From positions 584,501 through 648,500 of the forward strand of contig NZ_CP036265.1 in NCBI RefSeq assembly GCF_007743815.1: a stretch of 64,000 nucleotides of DNA, in the 5' to 3' direction. This document shows positions 18,203 through 27,762 of this stretch, one piece after another (positions within the stretch are counted from its first letter, which is position 1; the number at the start of each line of letters is the position of its first letter). The stretch is from Alienimonas californiensis (lineage in GTDB: Bacteria; Planctomycetota; Planctomycetia; Planctomycetales; Planctomycetaceae). Under the pieces are notes generated by a model. The model was given only the letters and a program-made list of their open reading frames with translations. It was not told where the DNA came from and ran no database searches. The translations under genes and the position numbers were made by a program.

Positions 18203-20182
18203 TCAGGGCGCCGGGGCCTTGTCGGCCGTCTGCCGCAGCAGAATCGCCCAGTCGAGGTTCTCCTTCTTAAACTTCTGCAGCGCGGCGTACTCCCCCCCGT
18301 CGAGCAGGCCGTCGCCATTCTTGTCGATGTGGGGGAACAGCCACTTCCAGTCGGGCTTGGCGGCCTCCCACTCCGCCCGGGAGACGAGTTCGTCGCCGGA
18401 GTCGTCGCATTCCCGCAGCAGGTTGCTGAACGAATAGCCCCCGCCGGCGTTGGAGGGCACGTCCACCGCCGGGTCCCAGGTCAGCTTCTGGCCGGCTTCC
18501 CGCAGGGCGGCGAGCAGCGCGGGCAGATCGATTTCCTGCACGGCCCGTCCCTGCTCGATCGCCTGCACGGCAGCGATCCCCGCGGACTCCCCGCACATCA
18601 TAAAGACCGGCTCCATCCGGGCCGAGGCGTAGCCGAGGTGCGTCGCGGAGAAGCAGACCGGCACCAGCAGGTTCTCGCACTCCGCCCGCTCCGGCGTGAT
18701 CGCCCGATAGGGCACCGGATAGGGCACGTTCGTCGGCCCCTTATTCCCCCCGAGGAACATTTTGCCCTCGATGCCGACCCACGTTTCGCCGTCCTTTTTC
18801 CCCCAGATGCGGCGGGCCGGGTAGGTGTCGATGCCGTACTGGGCCAAGGCGATCGGGTCGTCGACTTCGGTGCGGTTATAGACGTCGTGCGCCGTGATCG
18901 TGTAGCGACCCTTCAGGCGCCGGGCGATGCGCACATAAAGCTCGTGCGGCCAGCCGTGCGTCTCCGGGTGAGCCCGGCCGTCGAGGCCGAGGGCGTGCAC
19001 TTCCTTGCGGTACGACTCCGGCACGCGGGGGTCGGTCGACATAAAGTGATGCAGCCCGCGGAGATAATCCTGGTGCAGCTTCCAGACGCGGGCCTTCTCC
19101 GCGTAATCGCCGTCGGCGTAGAGGTAGCTGACGCCCACCGGGGCCATCGAGAACAGGCTGGACCGCTGATAGTTCCACTCGCCGGAGTTCTTCCAGCCGG
19201 GGAAGATGCCCACTAGGTTGTCACGGAGGTCGTCCGGGTCCTGCGTCGTCTCGCTCAGATACGCGACGTACCGACCGACCAGTTCGAAATCCTGCGGCGA
19301 ATAATCCGCCGGCGGCGTGATCGGCAGACGGTGCTTTGGATCGTCGGTGGTGTAGTACCGATAATTGTACGCCTGGGTGTACTGGTCGCCGGCGCCGACG
19401 GGCTTGCCGTGGTCGTCCTCGACCCATTTGAGCAGCCCGCTGCCCGGGTCGCCGGGGGTGACGAAGGGGTCGATCGGGGCCTGCTCCATCGGCGGCTGGA
19501 CGCCGGCGTACCGTTCGTCGAAGGCCTCCTCCGGCTCCCGGCCGACGCGGTAGGACACGCCCGCCCGGGCCAGCAGTTCGCCGTCGTAGCCGGCGTCGAT
19601 GAAGACCTTCGCCCGGACCGTCAGCGCCCCCGCCCGCTCCGCCTCGGCGGGGGGACAGGCGAGTTCGTCGAAGGGGGCGTAATCGAACGTCACGCTGCGG
19701 ATGCGGCCGTCCTCTTTCGTGACGGAGCCCACGCGATATTCGAACCGCACGGGAATCCCCGCCTCGTCGATCAGCTTCTGAAAGTCGGCCCGGATGGCGG
19801 CGGTCTCCTCGGAGTGCGTCTTCGGCCGTTCGCAGGCGGGGTCCAGGCGGCCCAGCGTCTTTAATAAGTCCCGCGTCATGCCGCCGGTGGCGGCGTAGTT
19901 GGGGCAGTCCTGCATCGGCTTGAGCCCCGCCCCCAGAATGCCGCCGGCGTAGGGGTTGGGCGAGACGATCAGCACGTCCTTCCCAGCCCGCTCCACCGCT
20001 AACGCGGCCAGAATGCCCGAGGGCGTGGCGGCGTAAATGCAAATGTCCGTCTCGATCGTCTCCCGCTCGGCCGGGACGGCACCGGGCCGACGCTCCGGCG
20101 GATCCTGGGCGAATGCCGCCCCCCGGGCCAGCGGGGACGACGCCAGCGAACACAGGAGGACCAGTGCGAGCGAACGGATCAT
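18203..20182 (-). CDS. Secreted FAD-dependent oxidoreductase with C-terminal EF-hand pair
   Basis: 659 residues with a cleavable signal peptide (MIRSLALVLLCSLASSPLARG). The FAD-binding start DICIYAATPSGILAALAVERAGKDVLIV is the variant seen in a planctomycete/Bacteroidetes family of FAD oxidoreductases (G-A-T-P-S-G in place of G-x-G-x-x-G). VFIDAGYDGELLARAGV is the second conserved block and VPYRAITPERAECENLLVPVCFSATHLGYASARMEP the third. The last 60 residues add Ca2+-binding EF-hand-like loops: DDSGDELVSRAEWE and DKNGDGLLDGGEYA. Substrate unknown; glycan-associated use is commonly inferred. The gene upstream of it on the same strand is the large esterase fusion, 85 bp away. Confidence 0.9.
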   Translation of the reverse strand: MIRSLALVLLCSLASSPLARGAAFAQDPPERRPGAVPAERETIETDICIYAATPSGILAALAVERAGKDVLIVSPNPYAGGILGAGLKPMQDCPNYAATGGMTRDLLKTLGRLDPACERPKTHSEETAAIRADFQKLIDEAGIPVRFEYRVGSVTKEDGRIRSVTFDYAPFDELACPPAEAERAGALTVRAKVFIDAGYDGELLARAGVSYRVGREPEEAFDERYAGVQPPMEQAPIDPFVTPGDPGSGLLKWVEDDHGKPVGAGDQYTQAYNYRYYTTDDPKHRLPITPPADYSPQDFELVGRYVAYLSETTQDPDDLRDNLVGIFPGWKNSGEWNYQRSSLFSMAPVGVSYLYADGDYAEKARVWKLHQDYLRGLHHFMSTDPRVPESYRKEVHALGLDGRAHPETHGWPHELYVRIARRLKGRYTITAHDVYNRTEVDDPIALAQYGIDTYPARRIWGKKDGETWVGIEGKMFLGGNKGPTNVPYPVPYRAITPERAECENLLVPVCFSATHLGYASARMEPVFMMCGESAGIAAVQAIEQGRAVQEIDLPALLAALREAGQKLTWDPAVDVPSNAGGGYSFSNLLRECDDSGDELVSRAEWEAAKPDWKWLFPHIDKNGDGLLDGGEYAALQKFKKENLDWAILLRQTADKAPAP

Positions 20183-20266
20183 GGTCGTCTCAAGAATTCG
20201 GCAAATCGACAGCGACTCCCGCCGCGGCCACGGTCTAGGCCACGGAGCGCGGTTGCGTCCTCAATC

Positions 20267-23200
20267 TTAACGAGGCGACGATTCGCCGTCCCCGTCGAGG
20301 CGCACCCATAACTCGCGATGACGCCCCTCCGCGGCCGGGAACCGGCCGCCCCGGAGGGCCTGGGACAGCGGCTGCCAACCCGGTTCCTCCGGCGGTTCCA
20401 GCAGGGCGTACCCCAACAGGGCGCGCCAGTCGCTCCGACGTTCCGCCAGCGAGAGGCCGCGGACCTCGGCGAAGTAATCCGCATGGGGGTGCTCCGCCGG
20501 CAGGTCGAGTGCCAGCGGTTCGGACTTAACGAACAGGTAGGGATCGGCGGTGACCGCTTCCTCGTTCGTCTGCCGGTTCCGAATGAGAAACACCGGTCGA
20601 GAGCCGGGAACCGGTTTGGAATAGAGTTCGAACGACGCCGCGGGGGCGTCGCCAGCGCTCGGCAGGGAGACGGATCGCAGAGCCGTCGACGCCCGCGGGA
20701 ATTGCAGCAGGCCGTAATCCACGTGCGGCACCAATTCGGCGGCCCGGCGCTGCGCCTCGGCGCTCGGGCCGACGACCAGATAGCTGCGGAACCAGATCGT
20801 CGAGTCCGGCACGATGCGCAGTTTCGGGATGATCTCGCACACGTCGTAATTGCGGAACGAGTTGGCAGGACGCTCGGCCCAGTCCTGCCACTGCGTTCGA
20901 TAAAGCGGTTCGCTGGCGCGCCAGTCGCGGTACAGCGAGTGTTTGAATTGAACGTACGGTTCGCCGGCGTCGCGGCGGGCGAGCTCCGCTTCGAGGTGTT
21001 TATCGCGTCCGAACACCAGTGCCAGACTGGGGCTGTCGGCGGCCTCGGAGGCGCTGGAGAGGTTCCAGCCGCCGGTTTTCCGCACGTCGATCGTGCCGTG
21101 TTCGCTCAGGAGGCCCTCCCGTTGAAGCAGTTCGCCCGTCGGCGAACTGACGCGCCGCACCGGCAGACTGCTGACCCGCGTGCCGCCCCAGGGAGCGTTC
21201 AGGTGGTCGAACACCACGTCCTCCCGGTCCCCGAAGTGATGGACGACCCAGGTCAGCTCGATCACGCCGTCGCCCGCGTCGCGGACCTGCGTGTAATACA
21301 ACAGCGGCGAGCGGTGAATCGTCTTGAGCTGCGGCACGAGCCCCCAGTTCAACATCCGGGCGGTCCCCGTCGCTTCGTCGTAGTCCGACGCGAGCAGCGG
21401 GCAATACAGCGAGGTCGCCTCCCCGGGGACGTACGCCCCGGAGTTGTGAATAAAAAACGTGTCCTCGTACCCGCTGTCCCGCAGCGCCCGGGCGAAGGCG
21501 GGCGGGACAGGGCCGGCCTTCTCGACCGCGGCGAGGCCGTTATAGCGCGTGCAAACGGCGACGAACTGCCAGACCTCGTCGTTCCAGGGCGACAGCTTAC
21601 CGCCCGGCGCCCGCCAGGACGGCGGCATGCTTTCCCCGAACGGCCCCTGCAAGGAATAAATCTGGCCGCCGCGGCCGAGCCGCAGACGGAACGAATTCTC
21701 CGGCCGCTGGTCGTGCCGCATCTCCAGATGGAAGACCGCCCGCTCGTCGAGCCGCTCGTCCCAGAGGGCCGGGTCGGTGGGCGTGAACGCCTCGATCAAC
21801 TGCGTTTCGCCGCGGCGGTCCGGAGCCACGGTCGCCGTCGGCGGCGGGAACACGTCCAGCAATGCGGCGCCGTCCGTCGGCGGCGCGGGGTCCGCGGCGA
21901 CCTGCGGCGGCTCCCAACGCAGATCGCGGAAGCGCGGCGGCCCCTGCCAGGAACCGCCGACGACGCGGGACGGCCGGGCGTCGCCGCGGGAGCCTCGCAA
22001 TCGCTCCGCCTCGCTGAGCGTTAACTGCCTAACGCCGCCCCAGTCGGTTCGCGGTTCGCCGTCGAAGTTCTGGAACTCTTCCGGCGACAGCGATACCGTC
22101 CGCCACCCGCCGTCGGTCGGGCGGACCGGGACGACGGCGACATAGTCGTCGAGCCGGATCACTAACTCGTTCGCCTGCTCGGACTGCACGTCGACGGCTA
22201 GCCGCCCGCCCGCCGGCGCCGCATAGAACTCGTCCGAGATTTTATTCGTGGTGCGGCCCCACCGTTCGGGCGTGTTCGTGAACCACGCCCGCTCCCAGCC
22301 CGGTTCGAACGTCTCGATCACGACCGGCCCGGAGGTCGCGGGGCGGGTCAGCGCCGGCCGCACGCCGTTCTCCCGGAGATCCTTCGGCGAGGCGACGGTC
22401 AACAGCGACGACAGGTTGAAGCGGTCGGTCGTGTACGTCCTGTAGTAGTACCCGGCGCCGGTCACGGGCTCGTCCAGGGCGTACAGCACGTTGGCGTACG
22501 CCCACAGCGGGGCGTCCGTCGAGGCGAGCGGCAGCGAGGCCGTCCAGCGGCCGTCGATTTCGACCGCGTCGGCGTGTCGCCAGTAGCGATGCACCACGTC
22601 GTCCCGATCCGCGGGCGTCTCGTCCGGCTTGCCGTCCTGCGTGTAATACACGTCGACCGCGAGGATCCGCCGCGAGCGGTCCGGCTCGACGGTCAGCGTC
22701 GGCGTCCCGTCGGCGGCCGTGAGGTCGAGGGTCGTCCGCGGCGTTTCCGGCGTGACGAACGTGCCCTTGAGATGCTGATCGAACCACAATTGCGTGGCGA
22801 CTTCGTATTCCGGGGCGTCCTGGTGGTTGCGGTGCGGCGAGCAGGTCGCCCGCCATTCCTCCGAGGCGATCTCCGAGATCGCCCGCGGCAGATCGCCGAT
22901 GCGGCCGTGAAAGTCGTTCGACGGGCTGAGAAAAACGATCGGACAATCGACGTGTTTTAAACTCACGTCGTCGCCCAACGTGGCTCGGAATAGCGGGCTG
23001 TCGTTGTCCCGATCGCTGATCCCCCCGCAGGAGGGCGCCGCGGCCTTCACGCGGTCGTCGACGGCGGTCATCACCGTGAGTTTCCCGCCCATGGAATGGC
23101 CGTAGACGCCGAGGCGGTCGGCGTCGACCTCGGGGCGGCTCTCTAAATACGTCAGCGCCCGGCGGGCGGCGATCGCGGCGAGGAACCACCCGCTGTTCCG

Positions 23201-23821
23201 CGGCGATTCGACCGCGTCCAGCGTCCAGGCCGCCGGTTGAGCGCTGGGGAAGGCGTTGCGCGGGTTGCGGCCGGGGGCGTGGTAGCCGTCGACGGCGCCC
23301 CAATCGGTCGTGACTCGATAGGCCGGGTCGTCCGTCTTCCCGTCCCAGAACAATCGCACCTCGTCCGGTCCCACGCGATAATCCTTGGCGGAGATCCGCC
23401 CCGCCCAGGCGATCGAGACGGTCGCGTAGCCGCGGCGGGCGTTCGTCAGGCAGGCGTTCTCGTCCGCGAATTGTCCGCCGCCGTGGATCTGGACCAGGCC
23501 GGGGACCCTCTTGCCCTCCGCCAGATCGGCCGGGGCGCCGTACACCGCGGCGAGCGTCGCCTTCTCCCCTTTGAATACGCCGATGCGAAACCGCACCACC
23601 TTCATCGCGACGCCGTCCTCCTCCCACTCCCGCAGCGTTTCGACCTCCAGCGGTTCGGCCAGGGGATCGAATCCGGCCCACATTTCCTCGAAGTTCGCGG
23701 GCGCCCGGCCGTCGGTCAGCGGCGGCAGGGTGTCCGTCGGCGCCCGATCGTCGAACGCCGCCGCGGCGGGCGCGACCGACGCGAACGCGAGGAGAAGCAG
23801 GCGGGAAACGACCAAATGCAT
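20267..23821 (-). CDS. Secreted acetylxylan-esterase-type hydrolase fused to a large uncharacterised C-terminal region
   Basis: 1184 residues from ATG 23821, preceded by AGGGAT; signal peptide MHLVVSRLLLLAFASVAPAAAA. Residues 25-400 are an alpha/beta hydrolase of the acetyl-xylan esterase/prolyl oligopeptidase type: GLVQIHGGGQ (oxyanion region), the nucleophile Ser243 in GVYGHSMGG, LSPSNDFHG and HRNHQDAPEY for the Asp and His. Then come a beta-rich section (about 410-680, with ATADG-like DLTAADGTPTL) and a C-terminal region of about 500 residues (DERAVFHLEMRHDQRPENS..., WQFVAVCTRYN) with no family I recognise. It may be a second secreted enzyme or binding module. Esterase on plant or algal polysaccharide is a reasonable inference; the fusion is unusual. 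Confidence 0.8.
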   Translation of the reverse strand: MHLVVSRLLLLAFASVAPAAAAFDDRAPTDTLPPLTDGRAPANFEEMWAGFDPLAEPLEVETLREWEEDGVAMKVVRFRIGVFKGEKATLAAVYGAPADLAEGKRVPGLVQIHGGGQFADENACLTNARRGYATVSIAWAGRISAKDYRVGPDEVRLFWDGKTDDPAYRVTTDWGAVDGYHAPGRNPRNAFPSAQPAAWTLDAVESPRNSGWFLAAIAARRALTYLESRPEVDADRLGVYGHSMGGKLTVMTAVDDRVKAAAPSCGGISDRDNDSPLFRATLGDDVSLKHVDCPIVFLSPSNDFHGRIGDLPRAISEIASEEWRATCSPHRNHQDAPEYEVATQLWFDQHLKGTFVTPETPRTTLDLTAADGTPTLTVEPDRSRRILAVDVYYTQDGKPDETPADRDDVVHRYWRHADAVEIDGRWTASLPLASTDAPLWAYANVLYALDEPVTGAGYYYRTYTTDRFNLSSLLTVASPKDLRENGVRPALTRPATSGPVVIETFEPGWERAWFTNTPERWGRTTNKISDEFYAAPAGGRLAVDVQSEQANELVIRLDDYVAVVPVRPTDGGWRTVSLSPEEFQNFDGEPRTDWGGVRQLTLSEAERLRGSRGDARPSRVVGGSWQGPPRFRDLRWEPPQVAADPAPPTDGAALLDVFPPPTATVAPDRRGETQLIEAFTPTDPALWDERLDERAVFHLEMRHDQRPENSFRLRLGRGGQIYSLQGPFGESMPPSWRAPGGKLSPWNDEVWQFVAVCTRYNGLAAVEKAGPVPPAFARALRDSGYEDTFFIHNSGAYVPGEATSLYCPLLASDYDEATGTARMLNWGLVPQLKTIHRSPLLYYTQVRDAGDGVIELTWVVHHFGDREDVVFDHLNAPWGGTRVSSLPVRRVSSPTGELLQREGLLSEHGTIDVRKTGGWNLSSASEAADSPSLALVFGRDKHLEAELARRDAGEPYVQFKHSLYRDWRASEPLYRTQWQDWAERPANSFRNYDVCEIIPKLRIVPDSTIWFRSYLVVGPSAEAQRRAAELVPHVDYGLLQFPRASTALRSVSLPSAGDAPAASFELYSKPVPGSRPVFLIRNRQTNEEAVTADPYLFVKSEPLALDLPAEHPHADYFAEVRGLSLAERRSDWRALLGYALLEPPEEPGWQPLSQALRGGRFPAAEGRHRELWVRLDGDGESSPR

Positions 23822-23973
23822 TTGTATCCCTGAGAATCGTCGCGGACTGGCAGGCACGGATCGCCGGCCGCGGGATTTATTGATGGTAAAGAACGTCGCT
23901 CCGGCGGTCCGTCGAACCGACCGACCGCGACGCCAGCCCCGCCGCACCACGGGCGGCGGGGCGGTTCGGGAAC

Positions 23974-24915
23974 TCACCCCGCCTTCAGGTGCTTGTTGAA
24001 GAAAGCGATCGTCCGCTCCCAGGCGAGCTTGGCGTCCTCGGCGTCGTAGCGGGGGGTGGTGTCGTTATGAAAGCCGTGGTTGGCGCCCTCGTAGACGTAC
24101 GTTTCGAAGGGCACGCCGGCTTTCTTCAATGCCGCCTCGTAGGCCGGGGCGCCGGCGAGGATGCGTTCGTCGAGGGCGGCGTTATGAATCTGAATTGCGG
24201 CGTCGATCTTGGAGACGTCCGCCGCGTCCGGCTGACGGCCGTAGTAGGGCACGGCGGCGTCGATCACCTTCGGAATGCGGACCGCCAGCGTGTTCGCCAT
24301 GCCCCCGCCGAAGCAGAAGCCCACCACGCCCACCTTGCCGGTCGAGCGGGCATGCGAGTCGAGCCACTGGGCGCCGGCGATGAAGTCCTCGGTCATCTCC
24401 TCGCCGTCGCGCTTCTGCTGCATCGTCCGGCCCTCGTCGTCGTTGCCGGGGTAGCCGCCCAACGGGGTGAGGGCGTCCGGGGCCAACGCCACGCACCCCG
24501 CGACCGCCAACCGCCGGGCCACGTCCTCAATATACGGGTTCAACCCGCGGTTTTCGTGGATCACCAGCACGGCCGGAAACTTCGCCTCGGCCTCGCCGGC
24601 CGGCATCGCCAGCAGGCCGCGGATCTCGCCGCCGCCCTTCGGCGATTTGTAGGTGACGTACTCCGTTTGAATGCGCGGGTCGTCCGGTTTGACCTGCTGG
24701 GCGAGGGCGTAGTTGGGGGCGAGGGCATTCAGCAGGGCCTCGGTGCCGACGCCCGCCGCCACGAACGCCGCCGCCCTGCGGGTGAAGGTGCGGCGGTCGA
24801 TACGGCTGTGGGCGAGATCGTCGTAGAGGTCCAGCAACCGCTGGTCGTAGGCGCTGGCCGGCGGCCGCACGGCGGGATCGACGGGGGACTCGGACGCGGC
24901 GGGATCGGCGGACAC
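23974..24915 (-). CDS. Dienelactone hydrolase family protein, Tat-type leader
   Basis: 313 residues from a GTG at 24915. A leader of about 70 residues contains [17 protein letters not shown], a Tat-like signal set in from the N-terminus. The alpha/beta hydrolase follows: [23 protein letters not shown], the catalytic Cys201 in [11 protein letters not shown] (the Cys nucleophile of dienelactone hydrolases), and [16 protein letters not shown] with the catalytic His. Family members hydrolyse dienelactone in aromatic degradation, but many act on other esters; no aromatic pathway genes are nearby. GTG is used because no ATG gives an intact leader. Confidence 0.88.
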   Translation of the reverse strand: MSADPAASESPVDPAVRPPASAYDQRLLDLYDDLAHSRIDRRTFTRRAAAFVAAGVGTEALLNALAPNYALAQQVKPDDPRIQTEYVTYKSPKGGGEIRGLLAMPAGEAEAKFPAVLVIHENRGLNPYIEDVARRLAVAGCVALAPDALTPLGGYPGNDDEGRTMQQKRDGEEMTEDFIAGAQWLDSHARSTGKVGVVGFCFGGGMANTLAVRIPKVIDAAVPYYGRQPDAADVSKIDAAIQIHNAALDERILAGAPAYEAALKKAGVPFETYVYEGANHGFHNDTTPRYDAEDAKLAWERTIAFFNKHLKAG

Positions 24916-25076
24916 GACGGCGGCTCCGGGAGCGAACGCGGGGACGGGAACGCCGTCAGCCTATCGGGGGGCCGCCGCCAATGCGTCCCTCCGCTCCGCC
25001 CTCCGCGCCGCCCTCGCGTCGCGGCGGCGGGGCGGGAACACTGCCTGGCCCGCTCCGTCCCCCCGCCGCCGCCCGC

Positions 25077-25949
25077 ATGTCCGACGCCACCCGCCCCGCC
25101 GCCCCGCCCGCGATTCAATTCGAGAACGTCACCCTGCACCGCGGCGGCACGCTGATCCTCGACGGCGTGAGCGGCCGGATCGGCGGCGGCGAGACGGTCG
25201 CCCTGCTGGGGGCGAACGGCTCCGGGAAGACGACCCTCAGCCGCGTGATGCTGGGGCAGATGTGGCCCTCGGAGGGCGTCGTGCACGTGCTGGGCGAACG
25301 CCTCGGCCGCACGGAACTCCGCAAGTTGCGGCGACGGATCGGCGTGGTCAACGGCGCCACGGACCTCGGCCCCGGGGAGCTGCGGCGGACCGGGGCGATC
25401 GTCGACGCCCGGCTGGACGCGGTCTCGGCGGTCTGCACCGGCTTCTTCGCCACGGTCAGCCAGTTCGAAAAACCCACCGAAGAGCAGCGGGACGCCGCCG
25501 CCGAGCTGCTGCGAATCGTCGGGCTGGGCCACCGGCTTTCTCACCCCTTACTAAAGCTCTCCACCGGGGAGCAGCGGCGGGCGGTGCTGGCCCGGGCGCT
25601 GGTGACGAAGCCGGAACTGGTGATCCTCGACGAGCCCACCGCCGGGCTGGACCTGCCCGGCCGGGAGCAGTTGCTCGCCGCCCTGGCCGACCTGCGGGCC
25701 GCCCGGCCGCGGCCGACGATTCTGCTCATCACGCATCATGTGGAGGAGATCCCCGGCGACGCCGAGCGCGTCTGGCTGATGCAGGCCGGCCGCCTCACCC
25801 ACGACGGCCCGCCGGCCGAGGTGTTGCAGAACGACGCCCTCTCCGCCGCGTTCGGCTGCGACGTGCGGGTGAGCCACGACCACGGCCGCTACTGGGTCCA
25901 GGTCGCCGCCAACCCCTGGGCCGGCGCCCGCGCGGCGGTCGGGACCTGA
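25077..25949 (+). CDS. ABC transporter ATP-binding protein (stand-alone)
   Basis: 290 residues from ATG 25077. One nucleotide-binding domain: Walker A GANGSGKTTL, signature LSTGEQRR (variant of LSGGQ), Walker B LVILDEPTAGLD and the switch His in LLITHHVEEIPG. The sequence resembles the stand-alone ATPases of the ModF/YlmA group; no permease or binding protein gene adjoins it, so its partner and substrate are unknown. It converges with the DUF3565 gene across a small REP-like hairpin. Confidence 0.92.
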   Translation: MSDATRPAAPPAIQFENVTLHRGGTLILDGVSGRIGGGETVALLGANGSGKTTLSRVMLGQMWPSEGVVHVLGERLGRTELRKLRRRIGVVNGATDLGPGELRRTGAIVDARLDAVSAVCTGFFATVSQFEKPTEEQRDAAAELLRIVGLGHRLSHPLLKLSTGEQRRAVLARALVTKPELVILDEPTAGLDLPGREQLLAALADLRAARPRPTILLITHHVEEIPGDAERVWLMQAGRLTHDGPPAEVLQNDALSAAFGCDVRVSHDHGRYWVQVAANPWAGARAAVGT

Positions 25950-25990
25950 GTTCTCCGGGAGGGATCGGCGTGTCGGCGTCTGAACGCACG

Positions 25991-26017
25991 GCCGGAGCTT
26001 GCGCTCCGGGCTCACAG
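25991..26017. repeat. REP-like hairpin (CCGGAGC...GCTCCGG)
   Basis: A 7-bp perfect stem at 25992-25998 / 26003-26009 with loop TTGC, followed by GCTCACAG. The reverse complement of the whole element (CTGTGAGCCCG...) recurs at 60518-60544 with few changes. It lies between two convergent genes, and the DUF3565 stop codon at 26012-26014 is inside it. Confidence 0.65.
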
Positions 26018-26272
26018 CCGACGCGACGCCTCAGCGTGGTTCGCTCTCGTCGGCCGGTCGGTCGTCGGCGGGGGCGTGGCGGGGGCGTGGCGGTCGCATT
26101 TCGGGCAGTCGAGGCGATGTCCCCGCATCTCGCGTCGCCCCTGTCGGGTCGTCACCCAGTCCCGAACCGTCCAGGGCGGGTCGTGCCGCACATGCTGGTT
26201 GTGGCCGCAGGCGAGCTGCGCGACCCAGTGCCCCGCGTCGTCCAGGTGGTAGCCGGTGATCGCTTGCCGCAT
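26012..26272 (-). CDS. DUF3565 domain protein
   Basis: 86 residues from ATG 26272; longer in-frame starts add only non-conserved residues. The protein begins MRQAITGYHLDDAGHWVAQLACGHNQHVRHDPPW, the diagnostic DUF3565 block, and continues VTTRQGRRE and LDCPKCDR. The conserved Cys and His residues (CGHNQH, CPKC) suggest a small zinc site. Function unknown. The last 20 residues are Pro/Thr-rich, and the stop falls inside a dispersed repeat, so the tail may be a later addition. Confidence 0.82.
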   Translation of the reverse strand: MRQAITGYHLDDAGHWVAQLACGHNQHVRHDPPWTVRDWVTTRQGRREMRGHRLDCPKCDRHAPATPPPTTDRPTRANHAEASRRL

Positions 26273-26439
26273 GGGGCCACGGTAGGGAGAGGCGTTCGCC
26301 CCCGGCAACGGCCTGGCGTCCCCCGAACAACGGCCCCCGCCCAATCTGCACTTGGACATGCACGTTTCGGCGCCGTACCGTGGGGAGCGCGTTTTCGAGA
26401 CGCGGTCCCCGGCCTCCGGCACGTTCTTTCGGTCACTCC

Positions 26440-27741
26440 ATGTCCCGTCGCTCCTGGACTTCTCGGACGTACTGGGCCGCGGTCCTGGCGGTCGCCTTCG
26501 TCACGCCGGCGGCGACGGCGCAGCGTGACGACTACAGCGGCCCGCCCATCAGTTACGAGACCGCGGAGGTCGACGACCCGGTCGCGCGATTGTCCCGGCA
26601 GCTCGAGGCCGGCGAAATTGAACTGACGTTCGACGCGGAGCACGGGTACCTGAAAGGGCTGCTCACGGCGCTGGACGTGCCGGAGAGTTCGCAGACGCTG
26701 GTCTTCTCCAAGACCAGCATGCAGCGGAACCTGATCTCCCCGCGGACGCCGCGCGCCCTCTATTTTAACGATGACGTATACGTCGGGTTCTGCCAGGGCG
26801 GCGGGGTCCTCGAACTGGCGGCCACCGACGCGCAGCAGGGCGCGACCTTCTATACGCTGGAGCAATCCGCGGCCGAACCGCCGCGGCTGGTTCGGGACCG
26901 CGGCCACTGCCTGACCTGTCACGCCTCCACCCGCACGCAGGACGTGCCCGGGTATCTGGTGCGCAGCGTCTTCGTGAGTGCGGGCGGGCAGCCGGAGTTC
27001 GGCAGCGGGACCTTCACGACCGACCACGCCAGCCCGTTCGAGGAGCGCTGGGGCGGCTGGTACGTCACCGGCACGCACGGCGACATGCGGCACATGGGCA
27101 ACGCTTTGTACCAACGGCGGGAGGGCGACGTGGACCGTGAGGCCGGCGCCAACGTGACCTCGCTGGAGGGCCGCGTCGCCACCACGCCCTACCTCACCCC
27201 GCACAGCGACCTCGTCGCGTTGATGGTGTTGGAGCATCAAACCCAGATGCACAACGCCCTCGCCTGGGCGAATTATGAAACGCGGCGGGCGCTCCACCAG
27301 TCGCAGGTGATGAACGAGGCGCTGGACCGCCCGGCCGATTATCTCAGCCCCACCAGCGAGCGCCGCATCGACGCCGCGGCCGATCGCGTGCTGGAGTATC
27401 TCCTGTTCCGCGACGAGTTCCCGCTGACCTCCCCCGTCGCCGGCACGAGCGCCTTTACCACCGAGTTTCAGGCCCGCGGCGTCCGCGATTCGCAGGGGCG
27501 GTCGCTGCGCGACTTCGACCTCGACACGCGGCTGTTCCGTCACCCGTGCAGCTATCTAATCCACTCGGCGGCGTTCGACGGACTGCCGGACGTGGTGCGG
27601 GGCCGAGTCCTGACAAAGTTAAAGTCCATTCTCCAAGGCGGGGCAGCCGCGGAAGATTATCCGCGACTGACGCCCGCGGATCACCGGGCGTTGCGGGAGA
27701 TCCTGACCGAGACCAAGCCGGAGTTCGCGGCGCTGGAATAG
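26440..27741 (+). CDS. Exported protein with a single c-type haem motif (CLTCH)
   Basis: 433 residues from ATG 26440, signal peptide ending about PAATAQ. One CxxCH motif (GHCLTCHAS, near residue 157) implies a covalently bound haem. Other conserved-looking blocks are YFNDDVYVGFCQGGGVLELAATD, GTHGDMRHMGNA and YLTPHSDLVALMVLEHQTQMHNALAWANYETR. I recall similar planctomycete proteins annotated only as hypothetical or cytochrome-like; no enzyme name is justified. The His and Met residues after the haem motif could supply the sixth ligand. It converges on the SDR gene. Confidence 0.7.
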   Translation: MSRRSWTSRTYWAAVLAVAFVTPAATAQRDDYSGPPISYETAEVDDPVARLSRQLEAGEIELTFDAEHGYLKGLLTALDVPESSQTLVFSKTSMQRNLISPRTPRALYFNDDVYVGFCQGGGVLELAATDAQQGATFYTLEQSAAEPPRLVRDRGHCLTCHASTRTQDVPGYLVRSVFVSAGGQPEFGSGTFTTDHASPFEERWGGWYVTGTHGDMRHMGNALYQRREGDVDREAGANVTSLEGRVATTPYLTPHSDLVALMVLEHQTQMHNALAWANYETRRALHQSQVMNEALDRPADYLSPTSERRIDAAADRVLEYLLFRDEFPLTSPVAGTSAFTTEFQARGVRDSQGRSLRDFDLDTRLFRHPCSYLIHSAAFDGLPDVVRGRVLTKLKSILQGGAAAEDYPRLTPADHRALREILTETKPEFAALE

Positions 27742-27762
27742 CGGCGGGAACGGGCGACGCCC

